Shown in pieces: positions 61,840 through 64,000 of a stretch of DNA of 64,000 nt; within the stretch, counting starts at the first letter, position 1, and each line of letters opens with the position of its first letter. The notes beneath the pieces were generated by a model that was given only the letters and a program-made list of their open reading frames with translations, was not told the DNA's origin and did not search any database. This DNA comes from Bacteroides sp. (GTDB lineage Bacteria > Bacteroidota > Bacteroidia > Bacteroidales > SM23-62). The DNA lies in contig DRHS01000191.1 in assembly GCA_011053095.1 (NCBI GenBank), positions 1 to 64,000 of the forward strand, in the 5' to 3' direction. The translations under genes were made by a program, and so were the position numbers.

Positions 61840-63228
61840 ATGAGTAAAGAGGTTATCCTGATCTTTGATATTGGTAAAACCAATAAAAAGATCCTTCTGT
61901 TCGACCCCGAGTTGAAGCTTGTCCATGAAGAAGAAGAGATTTTTCCTGAAATCATGGATGATGATGGATTTTTAGGGGATGATATCGAAAGACTTGAGAA
62001 ATGGGTCCTTGCCAGCTGCAAGAAATATATTGAAGATCCGGATTCCCTTGTAAGGGGAATTAATTTTACAACCTATGGAGCAACCCTTATGTACCTTGAC
62101 AGCCAGGGTAACAGGCTTACACCGGTTTACAACTACCTGAAACCCATGTCCGAAGAGATCCCGGAGTCTCTCTATATAAATTATGGAGGCAGAGAGGAGT
62201 TTTGCAGAAACACTGCTTCTCCAGCTCTTGGAATGCTAAACTCGGGACTGCAGATACTCTGGCTTAAAAATCAGAAGAAGAATGTTTTCGAAAAGGTAAG
62301 GCATATCGTACATTTTCCCCAATATCTGTCTTCTCTCCTCACAGGAAGGATCAGTTCCGAACATACTTCCATAGGCTGTCACACGGCATTATGGGATTTC
62401 GACAATATGAAATATCATAATTGGCTTGTAAATGAAGGAATACAACTACCGGATCCCCTGCCTTTAAAAACAACATTTCCAGCTGAGAAGGTCAATTCAG
62501 AAATACCTGTTGGAATTGGTATCCATGACAGCTCAGCTTCACTTGTACCCTATTTCAGATTTTCGAAAAATGCATTCATCCTGGTGTCAACGGGTACCTG
62601 GTGCATCAATATGAATCCTTTTAATCATTCACCTCTAACCAGTGAACAACTAAGTAGTGACTGTTTGGCCTATATGAGTATCCGGCAAAAACCCGTAAAA
62701 TCATCACGCTTTTTTCTGGGACACATTCATGATGTAAATGTGCAAGCTCTGAGTGAATATTTTAATGTGGAAAAAGATGCTTATAAAACAATCAGCCCCG
62801 ATAATGACTTGCTTGTTTCATTTATGAATAAGGACCATCAGTCAGAGCAATTTTTCAGGAATGGTATTCCTAAGGAATATATTGACAGTAGTATCAATCT
62901 TTCAGAGTTTAAAAAATTCAGCGATGCCTATCACAGGCTTTTGGTCGACCTGTCAAAGCTGGCTGCTGATTCAATTAAGCTAATTATGGAGGAGCCTGAT
63001 AATACCGAAGATATCTACATTACCGGTGGTTTCGCCCGAAATCCTATTTTTACTGGCCTAATGGCAACACACTTTTTTAACAAGAATGTGTTTACTTCTG
63101 AAATTGCTAACGCCACATCTCTGGGTGCTGCGCTTGTATTTTGGAAAAACCTGGGAACTGAAAAGGAGCCTGTCATTGACCTGGGGTTAAAACTAATTGA
63201 ACAGCCTGACAATCTCATCAACAGATAA
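61840..63228 (+). CDS. rhaB: FGGY-family rhamnulokinase
   Basis: Phosphorylates L-rhamnulose to L-rhamnulose-1-phosphate, the substrate of the class II aldolase in the divergent operon. ATP-site motif FDIGKTNKK is at residues 7-15, and the C-terminal ATPase segment is DIYITGGFARNPIFTGLMATHF. Length 462 aa fits FGGY kinases, and the sequence belongs to the Bacteroidota-like branch. The assignment rests on family plus rhaT-rhaM-rhaA context. Last gene of the rightward operon. Confidence 0.88.
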   Translation: MSKEVILIFDIGKTNKKILLFDPELKLVHEEEEIFPEIMDDDGFLGDDIERLEKWVLASCKKYIEDPDSLVRGINFTTYGATLMYLDSQGNRLTPVYNYLKPMSEEIPESLYINYGGREEFCRNTASPALGMLNSGLQILWLKNQKKNVFEKVRHIVHFPQYLSSLLTGRISSEHTSIGCHTALWDFDNMKYHNWLVNEGIQLPDPLPLKTTFPAEKVNSEIPVGIGIHDSSASLVPYFRFSKNAFILVSTGTWCINMNPFNHSPLTSEQLSSDCLAYMSIRQKPVKSSRFFLGHIHDVNVQALSEYFNVEKDAYKTISPDNDLLVSFMNKDHQSEQFFRNGIPKEYIDSSINLSEFKKFSDAYHRLLVDLSKLAADSIKLIMEEPDNTEDIYITGGFARNPIFTGLMATHFFNKNVFTSEIANATSLGAALVFWKNLGTEKEPVIDLGLKLIEQPDNLINR

Positions 63229-63245
63229 ACACTGTCGAAGCATAT

Positions 63246-63343
63246 TAATTTTGGTATTGTATCATAACAGCACTTATGGGATCGATTTCAATCTCTATCC
63301 GGTCACCCTTCTCTTCAATGCCCGTATTATCTGCTGCATAAGC
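63246..63343 (-). other. In-frame coding-like remnant after the mannonate dehydratase stop
   Basis: Immediately after the TAA at 63344-63346, the same frame stays open for about 32 codons (AYAADNTGIEEKGDRIEIEI then DPISAVMIQYQN, stop). The composition looks like protein and resembles the C-terminal beta-strand end of some exported carbohydrate enzymes. It lacks a start of its own and may be a remnant of a lost gene. Low certainty. Confidence 0.3.
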
Positions 63344-64000
63344 TTAACCTTCAGCAATTACCCGCTCAAGTAGCCCCTTCATGTATCCAATTGTGAAGGC
63401 AGTCCCCGTTTTTGAGCCTACCATGCGCGGAATGTGGTCGGCAATTATCACACCATCGAAATCTACTTCTTTTAGTGATTTCAGGACTTTATATATGTCA
63501 CCGTAGCCATCATCCATAAAGGTTTCCACGAAATGTGGCAGCGGCTGAGAAATATTTCGCAGATGTACTTTGAAGATTTTTTTCCTTTCACCAAAATATT
63601 TAATCGTTTCAAATACGTCTTTACCCATCAGCTTGCCACCTTCAAGCCAACAACCCACACAAAGGCAAATGCCCACATTCGGACTATCAGCTATTTCCAT
63701 AGCGCGCTTGTAGCCATCAAAATTGCTGAAAATGCAACGAGGTACTCCTCCCAACTCTGGAACCGGGGGATCGTCGGGATGAATTCCAATTCGCACGTTT
63801 GCTTCTTCCGCCACAGGGGCAACAGCTTTGATGAAATATTCATAATTATCCCATATTTCTTCCTTGGTGTAAATACGACCATGTGTCAGCGGTGCTTTAT
63901 ATACCTTGCCAGCCCAAAGACCTTCTTCAGCTTCTTCCAGGTTGAATCCACGTGCACTTGCACCTCCACGTGTTGGTTCTCTGTCTGTGCTCCAAATTCC
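63344..64000 (-). CDS. uxuA: Mannonate dehydratase, partial (C-terminal part)
   Basis: Dehydrates D-mannonate to 2-keto-3-deoxygluconate in hexuronate (glucuronate/alginate-type) catabolism. The frame is open to the window edge, giving the last 218 residues. Diagnostic motifs are RIGIHPDDPPVPELGGVPR, NVGICLCVGCW, KVHLRNIS and FMDDGYGDIYKVLKSL, with ligands in HPDDPP and the Cys/His segments. The start lies beyond 64000. It converges on rhaB and probably belongs to a separate uronate unit outside the window. Confidence 0.9.
   Translation of the reverse strand, partial: GIWSTDREPTRGGASARGFNLEEAEEGLWAGKVYKAPLTHGRIYTKEEIWDNYEYFIKAVAPVAEEANVRIGIHPDDPPVPELGGVPRCIFSNFDGYKRAMEIADSPNVGICLCVGCWLEGGKLMGKDVFETIKYFGERKKIFKVHLRNISQPLPHFVETFMDDGYGDIYKVLKSLKEVDFDGVIIADHIPRMVGSKTGTAFTIGYMKGLLERVIAEG

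Noticed and set aside
1-64000. CRISPR array, tRNA, rRNA, insertion sequence or prophage
   Set aside because: No repeat-spacer series, cloverleaf, rRNA segment, transposase or phage structural gene was recognised on either strand.

Overview
The window looks like chromosomal DNA of a free-living, probably marine, member of the Bacteroidota. The evidence is: many exported proteins with a Cys lipobox; outer-membrane barrels ending in aromatic residues; several promoters with the Bacteroidota -7 box TAnnTTTG and few Shine-Dalgarno sites; two exported sulfatases and a GH95 alpha-L-fucosidase; and a mobile mystery protein A/B pair. No rRNA, tRNA, CRISPR array or insertion sequence was recognised. 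Genus cannot be fixed from the sequence.

Region 1 (1-8.7 kb): an RND efflux operon (permease, adaptor, TolC-like) whose permease lacks about 210 N-terminal residues. It is followed by a DUF1080 lipoprotein, a small winged-helix regulator with its membrane-protein partner, a membrane-protein gene split by an in-frame amber codon, and a MetA-like outer-membrane barrel. Region 2 (8.7-18 kb, all minus): an outer-membrane barrel, an MMPL/HAE3-type RND exporter, a LolA-like outer-membrane protein, DUF2141, a VOC protein, an OprP-like porin and a large arylsulfatase. These look like an envelope export/uptake set. An AraC-type regulator (18.2-19.3 kb), a small unknown protein and an MscK-like mechanosensitive channel follow.

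Region 3 (22.5-30.5 kb, plus): an acyl-CoA operon of enoyl-CoA hydratase, 3-hydroxyacyl-CoA dehydrogenase, thiolase, acyl-CoA dehydrogenase and fused isobutyryl-CoA mutase IcmF. Together they could turn isobutyryl-CoA or butyryl-CoA into acetyl-CoA. Region 4 (30.6-44.8 kb) is mixed: a thioesterase, a DDAH-like hydrolase diverging from a sodium symporter and sulfatase, the GH95 fucosidase next to a Fic/XRE mobile mystery pair, two dehydrogenases, an exported PPC-domain protein, an ectoine-type aspartate kinase, and an SDR/TetR pair with a clear operator.

Region 5 (44.8-63.2 kb) is the most interesting. It is a divergent L-rhamnose locus. Rightward run a GntR regulator, a UROD-like protein and rhaT-rhaM-rhaA-rhaB. 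Leftward run a 2-oxoacid dehydrogenase E2, a fused E1 alpha-beta, a PHP-domain protein, a fused class II aldolase/SDR, a SorE-like dehydrogenase, a tandem aldolase with a dead second half, an exported nitrilase-like protein and a second UROD-like protein. Two control regions share a 16-bp operator of form ACWTGT-N4-ACAWGT, and a third, before rhaT, shares its core. They therefore look like one regulon under the GntR protein. The window ends in a partial mannonate dehydratase gene.
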